Assembly: GCA_011033025.1 (NCBI GenBank) | Contig: WFMF01000130.1 | Coordinates: 62,001 to 126,000, forward strand | Reading direction: 5' to 3' | DNA: 64,000 nucleotides | DNA from: Beroe forskalii | Taxonomy: Eukaryota; Ctenophora; Nuda; Beroida; Beroidae | Shown here: one piece after another, positions 48,901 to 58,852 of the stretch | Layout: each line of letters opens with the position of its first letter | Position numbering within the stretch: position 1 is the first letter of the stretch | Notes under the pieces: generated by a model | What the model saw: only the letters and a program-made list of their open reading frames with translations | Told to the model about the DNA's origin: nothing | Databases searched by the model: none | Made by a program: the position numbers and the translations under genes

Positions 48901-50205
48901 CAACAAGGCCTTTGCAGTTCATGCTTTCCAGCGTTGCTAATTGAACGAAATTCTTCCGTGCCATGCGTCATGTTTTTGCTTAATTTTCCGTTGAATAATA
49001 AGGAACTATAAGAGCTGCACGCCAATTCCCCGAACACCACCAAAACTCCGTATTGAGGAATTCGTCCAAGGCACCTCCGCGGATTCCAGTGCAAGTCGCG
49101 GGGTGTCAACCGATAAAATCTACGCCGTTAACTTTTCAACTCCATTGTCGTAAGTGCTCCTTTACGCACAAATAAGTTGCAATTAATAATTGTGGGATAT
49201 ACCGGTGGCGCCGGGCCGCTGACCTCCCATAATGAGAAGAAACATTTGGCGCACGCAGAAGTAAAAGCTCAAACCCTTGGCCTTCGTCACCAAATTATAA
49301 GTCAATATCAGGGCATCTAGTCGACTCCTGCCTAACGACCGAGAGTCACGAGATGCAGCGCATGCAAGTACTTCAACGTGTACGTGTACGCGGAGCTATA
49401 TTCCAACCAGGAAATGGGAGAATAATGCAACTTTGGAGGCGACGAACTCCGAGAACCGCGATAATTTCGAAGTTTCAGCAATTAATTTAGTGCACGCCCT
49501 GCTATGAATTGAATTAGTAACTTGCAATTATATTTGGGCTGTTTTTATTGGCGGACAAGATTTTACTAGTAATTTATGAGAATTGCTTTAGAAGGAAAAT
49601 TCAAACAGTTGCATGGGTTACAACTACAAGAATCTCCTTTTCAGTTTAGCCACAATTGAATCAGTTGTCAGATGCAAATTATGAGCAGAACTGTTCCATA
49701 ACTGGCATAAATTTTGGCACAAAAAGATTCATAAATCATCCATGAACAATATATTGAGCCACCTAATAGTAATTCGATTGCATGAATTATAATATTTGAT
49801 CTGCTATTTTCCCGACCCCAACTAACTGTCCCCCTTCTTTCGTGAATATGAGACCTCTCTTATCTCTGTTCTCGGGGACCCCACTAACACCCCACTCCCT
49901 AAGCAAGTTCCATCCCCTGCTAAAATTCAGTTTCACCACACTAACACCCCACTTTTCCAGCAGGCCTTCCTCCCCCGACTTCGTACACCCCCCCATAGAT
50001 GGACACCCCCTCTCCCCCCACTTAAACCCCTCACTAGCACCCCTCACTAAAACCCCCACTCTTTCAGCAGGCCCCTTCCTCCCCCTACTTCGTGCAGACT
50101 CCCCTCACGGAGCCCTCCACCGCTCAGACCTCCGCAGTGAGTTCGGAGAGCCCGCGACCCGAGTACTCCCTCATGTTCCAGTATCCTGGCAACGGTGGGC
50201 AATGA
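30986..50205 (+). CDS. T-box transcription factor, Tbx1/15/20 class
   Basis: Predicted coding exons: 30986-31133, 31405-31666, 35092-35208, 41488-41644 (or its duplicate 43644-43800), 45810-45965, 46305-46363, 47104-47222, 48279-48478, 50068-50205. Phases match throughout, giving about 451 aa ending in TGA. It is a nuclear DNA-binding regulator of development. Residues 23-32 ([10 protein letters not shown]) are an eh1-like Groucho-binding motif typical of this class. Residues 50-100 are Gln/Pro-rich with a SUMO-type IKQD. The T-box runs about 110-298: [105 protein letters not shown]. The C-terminus is Pro/Ser/Thr-rich. QNQQITRLKI and HPDSPASG favour the Tbx15/18/22 side. An acceptor at 30967 suggests an upstream 5' UTR exon. 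Confidence 0.92.
32248..32324 (-). CDS. Putative minus-strand terminal exon with poly-Glu end
   Basis: Read on the minus strand, an acceptor (agccgtctcag) is followed by a frame reading [20 protein letters not shown], then a few residues, six Glu and TAA. The composition is protein-like and helical. I do not recognise the family and found no upstream exon. It lies inside T-box intron 2, so if real it belongs to a nested antisense gene. Confidence 0.3.
34330..34611 (-). CDS. Putative minus-strand exon nested in the T-box intron
   Basis: A minus-strand frame of about 93 codons follows a ttttcctcag acceptor near 34612 and ends at TAG (34330-34332). Within it, a second acceptor-like ctgttttcag precedes [20 protein letters not shown]. 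The residue mix is credible for a folded protein, but no family was recognised. Confidence 0.35.
   Translation of the reverse strand, partial: RTADEENRLHLRNRGCFIEMDKTGLLITLKLTLFSVFFSSKTAFDDGSWEYTKMPVFVMNAKQNKHNLGVMKLIEASDPEASIRNPMTKHRRL
35209..41139 (+). other. T-box intron 3 (left part)
   Basis: Mostly unique AT-rich sequence, with CRE-like motif copies at 37442-37475 and 39302-39340. Three consecutive minus-strand frames (40081 down to 39405) are noted among the findings. No supported nested gene. Confidence 0.6.
41488..41644 (+). CDS. T-box exon 4, first copy (4a)
   Basis: 157 nt, acceptor cccctcag and donor gtaagt. It encodes the central T-box segment from [16 protein letters not shown] to NNDMDKNGH. 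It joins exon 3 (phase 2) and exon 5 (phase 0) in frame. The downstream copy at 43644-43800 encodes exactly the same residues. Confidence 0.9.
42240..42880 (+). repeat. Minisatellite between the duplicated T-box exons
   Basis: Imperfect repeats of ACACCAGTGCACTCTG and variants, spaced 12-20 bp apart. The frame at 42678-42914 is a by-product of the repeat. Confidence 0.85.
43644..43800 (+). CDS. T-box exon 4, second copy (4b)
   Basis: 157 nt with its own ccctcag acceptor and gtaagt donor, same phase as 4a. It differs from 4a at seven sites, all synonymous. Using both exons in one transcript would shift the frame and reach a stop within 4b, so only one can be used at a time. Confidence 0.88.
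44011..45809 (+). other. T-box intron 4 (right part)
   Basis: AT-rich with no supported nested gene. A second acceptor (cttcag) at 45771-45776 lies 33 nt before the exon 5 acceptor, in frame. Confidence 0.6.
46146..46256. repeat. Small inverted repeat with CRE-like core in T-box intron 5
   Basis: Arms gcgcgaaaaataggcggttt and tgaccgcccatttttcgcgc flank gtgacgtcattttcat. A degenerate relative lies at 46480-46560. Confidence 0.65.
46361..47107 (+). other. T-box intron 6 with 16 bp direct repeats at its edges
   Basis: GATGCAACACAGGAAT occurs at 46361-46376 and 47092-47107, spanning both splice junctions. No GT donor lies at the required place; the only phase-compatible choice I see is a GC donor at 46364 with the AG acceptor at 47103, giving the junction RDARM-NSNPV. 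If not spliced, the frame runs to a stop at 46413-46415, making a truncated protein after the T-box. Confidence 0.6.
48431..48666 (+). repeat. 118 bp tandem duplication across the T-box exon 8 donor
   Basis: The exon 8 tail plus its donor and 70 bp of intron (48431-48548) is repeated at 48549-48666. The second copy keeps a gtgggt donor at 48597 but has no acceptor of its own, so it is probably intronic. CCATGGTAACATG repeats continue to about 48730. Confidence 0.85.
48731..50067 (+). other. T-box intron 8
   Basis: At 49951-49990 there is a decayed copy of the intron end and exon 9 start (tccagcaggccttcctcccc) with a 2 bp deletion that breaks the frame. The rest is unique. Confidence 0.7.
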
Positions 50206-50337
50206 GCACGTGCAAAGGGCGCCGCGCGCGCACCAACACCTCCAAAACATACGACGACGATCTGATGATGATGTGATATGTATTGTGTGAAAAGTGGTTA
50301 AATTTATTTGAAGGACATGACGAAAAGTGGGATAAAA

Positions 50338-50556
50338 TGCAAGTTCAACTTTCTTATTATAAATTTCGTTACTCCATGTTACGGAGCCTTATTTTGCGCG
50401 CGCAAGCGCGAACAAACAGGGACACGTAACATGTGGTAATAAATTTCGTCAAAAGCACACAATTACGCGCTTTTTTTAACATTTTATCGAGGCCTCGATA
50501 AACTGATAAAGACGCGCGTAATTGTGTGCTTTTGACGAAAGTTGAACTTGAAGCAC
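50338..50556. mobile_element. Foldback MITE-like element
   Basis: Ends CAAGTTCAACTTTC and its complement bracket an inner inverted pair (ttcgtcaaaagcacacaatt at about 50446-50465 with its complement near 50518-50540). It starts about 130 bp after the T-box stop. Confidence 0.7.
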
Positions 50557-50759
50557 GCAGAGGAAATCTGCACGGCCGACGCCTTTTTCAATCGAGCGGT
50601 CTGCACACATATGGGTTATAGACTTACAGATCTAAATTGTCACCGAAATAAATTCAATTTAATTTTGATTTGATTTATATTTCTTGTCAGACGTTGCCTG
50701 ACCCCTTCGCCTTCGGCGGGCGGGCGCGCGTCCGCCTTATTTCAATGAAATAATGGTCA

Positions 50760-51243
50760 GATTGCTAAACACGTATATCTATATCCCTGTCTGCGTTGCG
50801 CGGCGCGCTTCCTCAGGGTAGCGCGGCGCGCGTACGCACACCTATGCGGGCTTAGGAAATGGTCAGACAACGTCTGACAATATATTTCGTTATGTTCCTA
50901 AGCCCGCATAGGTGTGTGTACGCGCCGCGCGCTTCCCTACGCGCGAGCCACGGCCACACAGGGATATACGTGTTTAGCAATTCGTTTATATGTTATATTG
51001 CTATGATTCGAATCGAATACGTGTTTAAATTTTAGAATAGAATTAGCAAAAACTTGTCAGACGTTGTCTCATCATTATCTTAGTGAAACTGTAGTCTGTA
51101 CTTATGTGTGCAGATTGCTCGATACTAACACTTGCGCGCGCAACTTTGCTAAACACGTATATCCCTGTCTGCGTTGCGCGGCGCGCTTCCTCAGAACGTA
51201 GGGTAGCGCGGCGCGCGTACGCACACCTATGCGGGCTTAGGAA
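50760..51243. repeat. CG-rich repeat, one inverted and two direct copies
   Basis: A block of about 95 bp from gctaaacacgtatatc to gcgggcttagga occurs at 50766-50863, inverted at 50895-50985, and direct again at 51149-51242. It includes GCGCGGCGCGC and gtacgcacacctatgcgg. A cttgtcagacgttg motif accompanies it at 50686 and 51054. This suggests nested or composite non-autonomous transposons. Confidence 0.75.
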
Positions 51244-51659
51244 CGCGCAACTCTTTTATACAGTAACTTAATGTAACTTTTATTTATAAATTGCCTAGCC
51301 CCCTGCGCGCGCCCCGAATCGCAGAGTCGGGTCACTGGGTCAGACAACTTTTGACATGGATTGCCCTAACCTTAACCAGGACAGAATGAGAAATACAGAA
51401 AATGAGAAATACTTTGATTGTCGAGCTTTTAAAGTTCCCCTAACCAGGGGTGTCGCGAAACGACAAGGAGCAAGGCGCGGCGCGCGCGTAAAACTAGGGA
51501 TCTGGTTAGAGCAACTTTTAAAGTTATTGCTTAAAAACTTGCTTTTCAGTCATAACTCCACTTCTGGAGCTCAAAAATGGATCTAAACTTCACTGAGATG
51601 TTGCTTTTATCAAGCTCTAAATATTATGAAAATTTCATCAAGTTTGCTCAAAAAACGGT

Positions 51660-51907
51660 GCGTCTCCCATGTAAACGGGAGCCTTCATTATCTATGACAA
51701 TGACGTCACTCAGAAAAATATAATCAAGCGCATCTAGCGCTTTAAGCATTAAGGTTAGGGTTCTGGTTAGGTTAGGGTCAGGATTTGTTAGGTTCAGGGT
51801 TAGGATTAAGGTTAGGGTTTTGGTTAGGGCAATGGTTAGGTTTAGGATACAGAAAAATTGACATTTAGATCTGTGACGTCACTCAGAGCCGTTTATATGG
51901 GAGACAT
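51660..51907. mobile_element. MITE-like element with TTAGGG-like interior
   Basis: Ends gtctcccatgtaaacgg (from about 51662) and its complement ccgtttatatgggagac (to about 51904) match inversely with one mismatch. Next to each end is tgacgtcactcag. The interior (51748-51850) has many GGTTAGGGTT and GGTTAGG variants, like a degenerate telomere repeat. Confidence 0.65.
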
Positions 51908-52432
51908 ACCAAAAAAACTTGGGAGATATGCACATTTTTGTAACGCAAATGCAAAAGATGCATAGTTTTGTAATTAAATTGTATCAAATTACAGTTTATG
52001 TCATAAGTCATAACAAACACATGTTATAATATGCGACTAGTAACACAACTCTATGCATATAATATAGTAGTCTAACAAGTTTAGAGTGATTAGAGGGAAG
52101 TATCACTTGTTATAATATGTGTTTGTTACAACCCCACCTACTAACCACTTGAGGTTAATTGGAAATGGTACACACTTGCAGTTTACACTGCAAAACTTTC
52201 TTGGGTATTGAGATGACCGGACTTGGTATGACATAACTAAGGACATTGTCTAAACGTTCGGTAAAACTGGACCTAATATGGCGAGTTCCTCGATATGCAA
52301 AAAAATGTGTTTGTTATGACATACACTGTAATTTAATACCAATTATAATGCAAAAGTATACATCCTTTCCATTTAATTGCATTACACTAAAAGGCAAACT
52401 TGATTTAACTTTCAGGATATTCAGAGCTTGAT
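51908..52432. other. No supported gene
   Basis: AT-rich flank of the galectin-unit copy 2. An inverted pair tataatatgtgtttgtta / aacaaacacatgttataata lies at about 52012-52130. Confidence 0.45.
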
Positions 52433-54156
52433 AAAAAGATAAAAGCAACATCTCAGTCAAGTTTAGATTCATTTTTGAGCCCCACAAGTGGCTTTATGAC
52501 CGAAAAGCCATTTTTAAGCGATAACTTCAAAAGCTCCAAAATCAGAGTATTTCTTGTTCTGTCCGGCTATACTATATAGCTATATCACCTTTACAATGGT
52601 ACCTGCTGAAAAATGAAAATTTCAAGCTTCTTATCATGATTCATGTTCCAAGGAACTAAATCATTTGATTTGTATTAGACTTGTGTTACATTTTTCTAGC
52701 AGATGACTCTTCCAAACCACATCAAAATATAAGGTTTTGCTATTCTCGAAGTAAGACTGCTGCATTTTCATAAGTTGCATAATTTCCTAATAATGTCAGT
52801 GAATTCATTGCACTTATGAATCTACAGGGAATTCCTCTTATGAGGCTCAGGACTCTGTGATTTTATCATGCATCGTTGTGTGTATGGGATTTGTGTCAGT
52901 ATTCATACATTAAAATGGAAAACCATATGTTTTTATGGAAACTGTGTCAATCTATTTTCTTTTGTATGGGATTTGTAGTTAGAATCAAAATGCACATGCA
53001 GATAGGGAAAGTGCTTGCGTTGCTGTGGTAACATGTGAAGGGGGTTATTATTTTTGATAAGGGAGTCATTTCTTGCCATGTTGGTTTTCATATACTGTTC
53101 CTGAAGTGTATAACTTTCGGTCAGAGTGGAATTTGCTGATGCAGATAAAAGTTTTTCGCCATTTTGAATGGCATGGGCAGGAATTTGCGAACAAGGCGCC
53201 ACAAATTTGGTGCCAAGTAACCTGTACAATAGCAGGCTCACTGGGCCTGCTAGTCTTTACATGCGTTAAACATTTATAGTTAATTAACCATTTACGAATC
53301 ACTGCAAGGTGGAAGTATTAGCTGAAATCTTAGTTGGCACAGGCAAGATCACCTTGGTTGGAGCCTGCAATCTCTAACAATTGAGCAATTTGTACTGAAC
53401 TCTGCGTATTGACTCTCAATTCTCAAATTGGGGCACTCTCACATTAATGAACAATAAAAGGATCGAAGATCATAGTAATAATCGATATTGATTAACTCTT
53501 ACTGTTAGAGTAAATGTTAGTCACGATTTGGTTTTATGAAAGATGTCATGTGTCAAAGAATAATCTAGGGAGCCTGAAATTTGTATGCTTCCATCTGGAG
53601 CCTACGCCCTACGTGTGCAAAACCTTCATGCATTGAACTAATGATCATTTAATTGGGGCCGTAGCTACTCTATTAAAATGAATCCTTTCTCAATTGGTTG
53701 TTTATTTGGCAGAAATACTGTTCTAATAATTGTGGCTTTTGGGCAGTATCCAAGTTGCCCGACACACTTAATAGACGTCTACTATCTCGATAGTAGACGT
53801 CTATTAACACTTAATAGACGTCTACTAACTCTTAATGGAAGTCCACTATCTCGGTAATAGACGTCTATATGGAGTTAGTGGACGTCTATTAACAGGTAAT
53901 AGAAGTCCACTATCTGGTTAATAGACGTAGACGTCTCAATAGACGTCGAAGTCCACTATCGACTAAGTGGACCTCCCATCATGCAGCCAAACTAATTAGC
54001 ACGAATTCATATGCAGTTTGGAGTCTAATGTGGACGTCCACTATCTAGATTGATCTAATTAGCTGAATTACCTAGGAGACAACCAATCACAACGAAATCA
54101 TATGCTGAGAGAAGTATAAATAAGAGAGTTCGGCTGTTCTCTCCATCGCATTCACC

Positions 54157-54730
54157 ATGATTCCCTCCCTACAACAAGAGATCATCTCCATCACTGACAC
54201 TGAGGAACACGCCAGGGACTTCCTGTTCCGGAGAGGGATCCTGAAGAACACTCTCCCCTGCTCTTCCTGCAACGCACCGATGGACCTCGTCTCTTGTGCC
54301 GCCTCCAAATCCCCTGACTTGAAGATATGGCGCTGCTCTTGAAGATATGGCGCTGCTCTCCGAACATCAGATCGGAGAGTGTTCTCTACGGCTTCAGGCT
54401 CTCCATGCAGCAGTTCCTCACCCTCATCTTCTACTTCAGCATCAAGTGCATGACGAACATCGCCATCTCACAGCTGGTTGGGTTGTCGGAGAACACAGTC
54501 TGTGACTGGAGGATCTACCTTCACACCAAAGTTGCAGACTGGCTTGTCATCAATTCCACTCCCCTTGGAGGTCCCGGAGTGGTTGTCGAGATGGACGAGG
54601 CTAAATTCGGGAAAATGAAGTACAACAAGGGAGCATACCGGGAGGGACAGTGGGTTCTTGGAGCAGTGGACAGGAATACCAACCAGTGCTTCCTCCTCAT
54701 CTGCCCTAACAACAGTCGGGATGCTGCGAG
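54157..54730 (+). pseudogene. Broken Merlin transposase (copy A)
   Basis: Nearly identical to the first 190 codons of the intact gene at 58853. A 20 bp tandem repeat (ttgaagatatggcgctgctc) and loss of the bases encoding the second CxxC pair (CSPCRKF) break the frame at about 54340. The rest is open to about 54728, where homology ends after the first catalytic Asp. The second Asp and the Glu of the DDE triad are gone, so it cannot be active. Confidence 0.9.
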
Positions 54731-55206
54731 TATGCGACTTTTTACCCCCCGACTTTTTATCCCCCGACCTTTTACCACCCTAAGAATCATGTGCGACTTT
54801 TTACCCCCCGTCTTTTTATCCCCCATTGGTATAGAAATGGAAAGTGTTTAATAAGCAATTCCAATTCCACGAAGTGTGTCAGCTTGAGGGAGAGTGTACT
54901 CTGAGACCAGCTTCTGGATGTGTTCGTTCTTCTTCTCTCTGGTAGAGTGGGCGAAGGAATTTCCTCCCTGGATGTCGTGTATGGTAGCTGTTGTGTGTCT
55001 ACTCATGCCTCTCCAAGGACTCCAGAGAGTTTCCAGAATGAGGGATGCTGATAGCTGATGGGGCTGTTGATGGAGTGGTGGGATGCTGTAAGGTAGTCCT
55101 GGTGGATCCCTGAGCATCTCTGTCGTAGACATTCCACATCACGAGAGGGAACATAGGAGTCCGATCCAAGTTGATTCGAAGTAGTGCCAGTGGAGGATGG
55201 GGAGCA
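54729..55206. other. Foreign sequence inside Merlin A
   Basis: Not found in element B. It starts with direct repeats of CTTTTTACCCCCCGA and TTTTTATCCCCC. A minus-strand frame (55132-54848) includes REKKNEHIQKLVSEYTLPQA and is protein-like, so this may be a captured gene fragment; its source is unknown. Confidence 0.55.
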
Positions 55207-55323
55207 TGTCAGGCAGAATCTGACCCTGCATCCCCGCTGATGAGCTGCAAAGTGAGCCTCTTGGAAGACGACAATGCCGCAGTAGCCGAGGATAAGAGGA
55301 AGGCTGGAGATCTTATTAAGTAA
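55207..55323 (+). pseudogene. 3' remnant of Merlin second gene (copy A)
   Basis: Matches the last about 38 codons of the second gene of element B (to 60882), ending in the same frame with AGDLIK and TAA. The 5' part is missing. Confidence 0.85.
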
Positions 55324-56238
55324 TTATTGTAGAGTTTGAATTTGAATCAGTTATTGATGTGAGTAAAGCAGTTTTATAGGTAGTTTTGTTGATATATACA
55401 TGTATTAATTAATATCCGATGAAACCTTTGATAATTATTATTCGATCATTCTTCAATGTTTATGAGCCCCTTTTATTGAGTAGATAGATAGTGGAATTCC
55501 ATTACCTGTTCATAGACGTCCACTAACTCCTAATAGACGTCTATTACCGAGATAGTGGACTTCCATTAAGAGTTAGTAGACGTCTATTAAGTGTTAATAG
55601 ACGTCTACTATCGAGATAGTAGACGTCTATTAAGTGTGTCGGGCAACTTGGATACTGCCGGCTTTTGTAGTGGCTTTCGGGCATATTTCTTCTATGCTTG
55701 ATTGCAATGTGATGTTGTTTCAAGCTTCTATTCTGATGATATTCCTGGCATCTGCATCTAGAACGGTGATGGGCCAAATTCCATCAGCAGGTTTGATTGT
55801 TTGATCTTGCTCATGGTCTTGAATAGTCACGCACAATTAAAGAATTATTTAGATTGTTATGTTTACAGCAAAGAATAAGATCTTTGTAGAACCTGTCACC
55901 TTGTTGAACAATGAATGAGCTTCATTCCTTGCCTCTTATAAAGCTTTAAAGCTCAATTGATATTGGACTGTATGTCATAGAATTTCAAATAAACATTTAC
56001 CACGCCAAAATTAATAACCACGCCAACATTAACCACGCCAAATATTACATAGGGGGGAATAACTCAAATCTTTAAATGATAAAAACCAAGCAGTCGGGGT
56101 ACCATTTGAATAATCATAATTTCCTTCCTGATGTAAAATTCTCAAAATACTAAAATAATCAAGTGAGACGGTAATGATTCAAATAAGCCATACTTGAAAA
56201 TTGAAAAAAATGCTGATTTAGTGATCTACTGAACTCAG

Positions 56239-56726
56239 GCACTAAAGAGCGGTTAGCTGACTTGAATCTGGTCGAGGGAATGTTAGAACCATCAACCTCC
56301 ATGAGTCCAGGAACTATCTTTGAGTTGGAGCTTCTTTTCAATGGCAACTTTAACTCGCTATGTACTGCAACCTTGGATTTAATTGTATCAGAGCAAAATG
56401 GTCTTTACCGTGTTCAATTCAAAGTGAGAGACGGGAGACATTACAATGTAATTCTCCAAAATACTGAGGTGGAAGGCAAATGGCAGAAAAAGGAATTGAG
56501 TGACATGCATATCACATTCGGATTAAATAGATATATAGCTGTTGTTCAGATAACAGCAAGTGATTATATTTTGAAATTTAATGATCAATTTGTGAGTTCA
56601 TTATCAGTGAATGTTGAGAAAATGCAACCAATATTCCGGTATGTTCGATTGAGCAGCGAAGGATCATGTCTTTCATTTGACTTGGACTTGCCACGTTTTC
56701 CTAGCAAAACAATTCTTTCAACCCAA
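56239..56726 (+). CDS. Galectin-like domain exon, copy 2
   Basis: Same structure as the exon at 1660-2148, with the tcag acceptor and gtaagt donor kept. Few residues differ up to the SCLSFDLD strand; after that, small indels put the last about 16 residues in a different frame, which stays open (LPRFPSKTILSTQ to the donor). The conserved Trp and Glu (GKWQKKE) are present. Whether the divergent tail is functional is unknown. Confidence 0.58.
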
Positions 56727-57359
56727 GTAAGTCGTTGCTATTCTCGAAGTAAGACTGCAGCATTTTCATAAGCTGAACTATTCTCAAAGAATTTCAGTGG
56801 GTTTATTGTACAACAAATACAATACATAAATTGAATTGGATATGTACAGTATGGTAACTAAGGAATTAAGATATTATTGAAAAAGTACATGAAGTGAAGA
56901 GACTAAGTTTCTCTTGATATCAAGAAGCTGTGTTTCTTAAGAAATTTTAATGAGTTAAACATCTATCATAATCATAAATCTGATGAGTTTATTCGTTGGA
57001 ACACTACTGGAATCAGTAATCAAATTATCTGGTACGCCTTAAAATACTAATTTAAACTTCACATAATTCACCGAACCTCTTTTCGTGACTCAGATATGTT
57101 GACTCCTTTTCTTTCAAGTGCTCAAGATCCTCAGGTGTCAGAGTCACTCCTTTCAGTGAGAGGTAATGTGTAAAAATCTTCGAGGTAATGTACTAGTGTG
57201 TAAAAATCTTCGAAGTCCCAACCTCTCTGCATCACAGGTTCAAGGTTGCACGTGCAGATTAATTGCAAGCACGTTCATTTCTGTTTAAAGCTGGTAAAAT
57301 GAAATATAAAGTTACCATACAACTGAGATTTATTTATGTCAATGGTTAACAGCAATTTA

Positions 57360-58482
57360 GGGAGCAAGAAAATCATGTTTTTTGCCTTCTCTAGCCATGC
57401 AGAGATGAATCGTATTTTCCGAGTCTTAGAAAACGAGTTGCTTCTTTTTTACGCAGCTTTTCACCGTTATTGTCTTTCATACCCTGATTTCTATCGTATA
57501 ACACGTGATGTAATTACATCACAAAAATTGTCATAATATAAACACAGCTGTAAATTTATGCGTGTTGTCACCCACAACAAGGTCGAATAAAAACCTGTTA
57601 TTTGTCAACTTTTTCTCATAAAGAAGCGACCGTCCGCACTTGATTCTAGGTTTGAAAATCTATAAATTCGGAAGATATGGACCATTCGATTCAAGGAATA
57701 GCTTTTACCATATTACGTAATGTTCCTTGTGCATTTCGATATCCCGGTTTTTGTTTCACACCATGGAGGCATGGAAATTGCAGCACTGAATGATATCACA
57801 ATGTCGCAATAATACATGACTCTCTCTCGAGACTGCCGTGAAAGGTATTTGTTCGTTTACCCCTGCCACCAGATCCTTCCAACTGTTGATATTCTATCGT
57901 GATTCAGATTTCACACCGTATAAGTACTCGTATTTTTTGTTGGAGAATATTATCATGGGTATGTATTGATAAAAAATATCCACAATTATTTGGTGATCAT
58001 CAGCAATTACAGCAGTTCCGATGACGTCATTATCACAGCTTAAAGTAGCGAGTTAATGACGAGATATCGCCCAGTGCTCGTGCGGGGATTATTTACCGCT
58101 TCACACCTTGCGCTGCTAAAATAGCCGCGTAGAGGAGGACATCTCAATATAGGTAGGCAGGTATAATTTACATGCAAATACGTGCGTACGTGTGTGTGCG
58201 AGCGCGCGCGCTTTGATTAAACAATTGCTTTTTTCGTGCTTCTAATATTATTATGTTTTAATTGAGTGTATTCATGCCGATGATAATATGATCAATAAAT
58301 TCATTGATCACCCACTGAAATTTGTTGCTTCCTGGCACTGTTTGATAACGTTAGTCAGTCGTGGGAAATATACGGTAAATTGCGAAAGTTGTTGAAAAGT
58401 CAATTTTGTTTCTGCGGATATCTCCCTATTTTTTAGTTAAAAATGATATCAAAAATTATCGCCTTCAAAAACATCAATTTTC
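57360..58482. other. No supported gene
   Basis: Contains a CRE-like motif copy at 58019-58050 and a short GCGCGC run at 58200. The 66-codon frame at 57336-57536 has no family support. Confidence 0.45.
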
Positions 58483-58644
58483 GGCAGTATCCAAGTTGCC
58501 CGACACACTTAATAGACGTCTACTATCTCGATAGTAGACGTCTATTAACACTTAATAGACGTCTACTAACTCTTAATGGAAGTCCACTATCTCGGTAATA
58601 GACGTCTATTAGGAGTTAGTGGACGTCTATTAACAGGTAATAGA
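58483..58644. repeat. Merlin B left terminal inverted repeat
   Basis: It contains reiterated palindromes AATAGACGTCTA, TAGTAGACGTCTATTA and GTGGACGTCTATTA, besides pairing with the right end at 61057-61218. These may be transposase-binding sites. Confidence 0.9.
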
Positions 58645-58807
58645 CGTCGAAGTCCACTATCGACTAGTGGACCTCCCATCATGCAGCCAAACTAATCAGC
58701 ACGAATTCATATGCAGTTTGGAGTCTAATGTGGACGTCCACTATCTAGATTGATCTAATTAGCTGAGTTAGGAGACAACCAATCACAACGAAATCATATG
58801 CTGAGAT

Positions 58808-58820
58808 AAGTATAAATAAG
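58808..58820 (+). promoter_or_regulatory. TATA-like box of the Merlin transposase
   Basis: agtataaataag lies about 40 bp upstream of the ATG at 58853 and is conserved in element A (about 54112). Confidence 0.55.
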
Positions 58821-58852
58821 AGAATTCGGCTGTTCTCTCTATCGCATTCACC

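Larger units (their letters stand above)
53742..55659 (+). mobile_element. Merlin transposon A, defective and chimeric
   Basis: Begins GGCAGTATCCAAGTTGCCCG and ends with its complement. The 8 bp target duplication GGCTTTTG (53734-53741 and 55660-55667) is single in the empty site at 1080. Inverted repeats of about 162 bp match those of element B. It keeps the transposase 5' half (54157-54728) and the last about 115 bp of the second gene (55207-55321). Between them is unrelated sequence, and B positions 59417-60768 are missing. Confidence 0.95.
52433..57359 (+). repeat. Long direct repeat, copy 2 (interrupted by Merlin A)
   Basis: Matches 1-2753. It has about 240 extra bases at 52805-53042 compared with copy 1, and about 35 extra bases around 57175-57215 where part of a tandem aaaatcttcgag segment is duplicated. 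The Merlin element at 53742-55659 lies inside it; copy 1 is the empty site. Confidence 0.85.

Noticed and set aside
51748-51850. True telomere or chromosome end
   Set aside because: The TTAGGG-like units are degenerate, short and lie inside a bounded inverted-repeat element.
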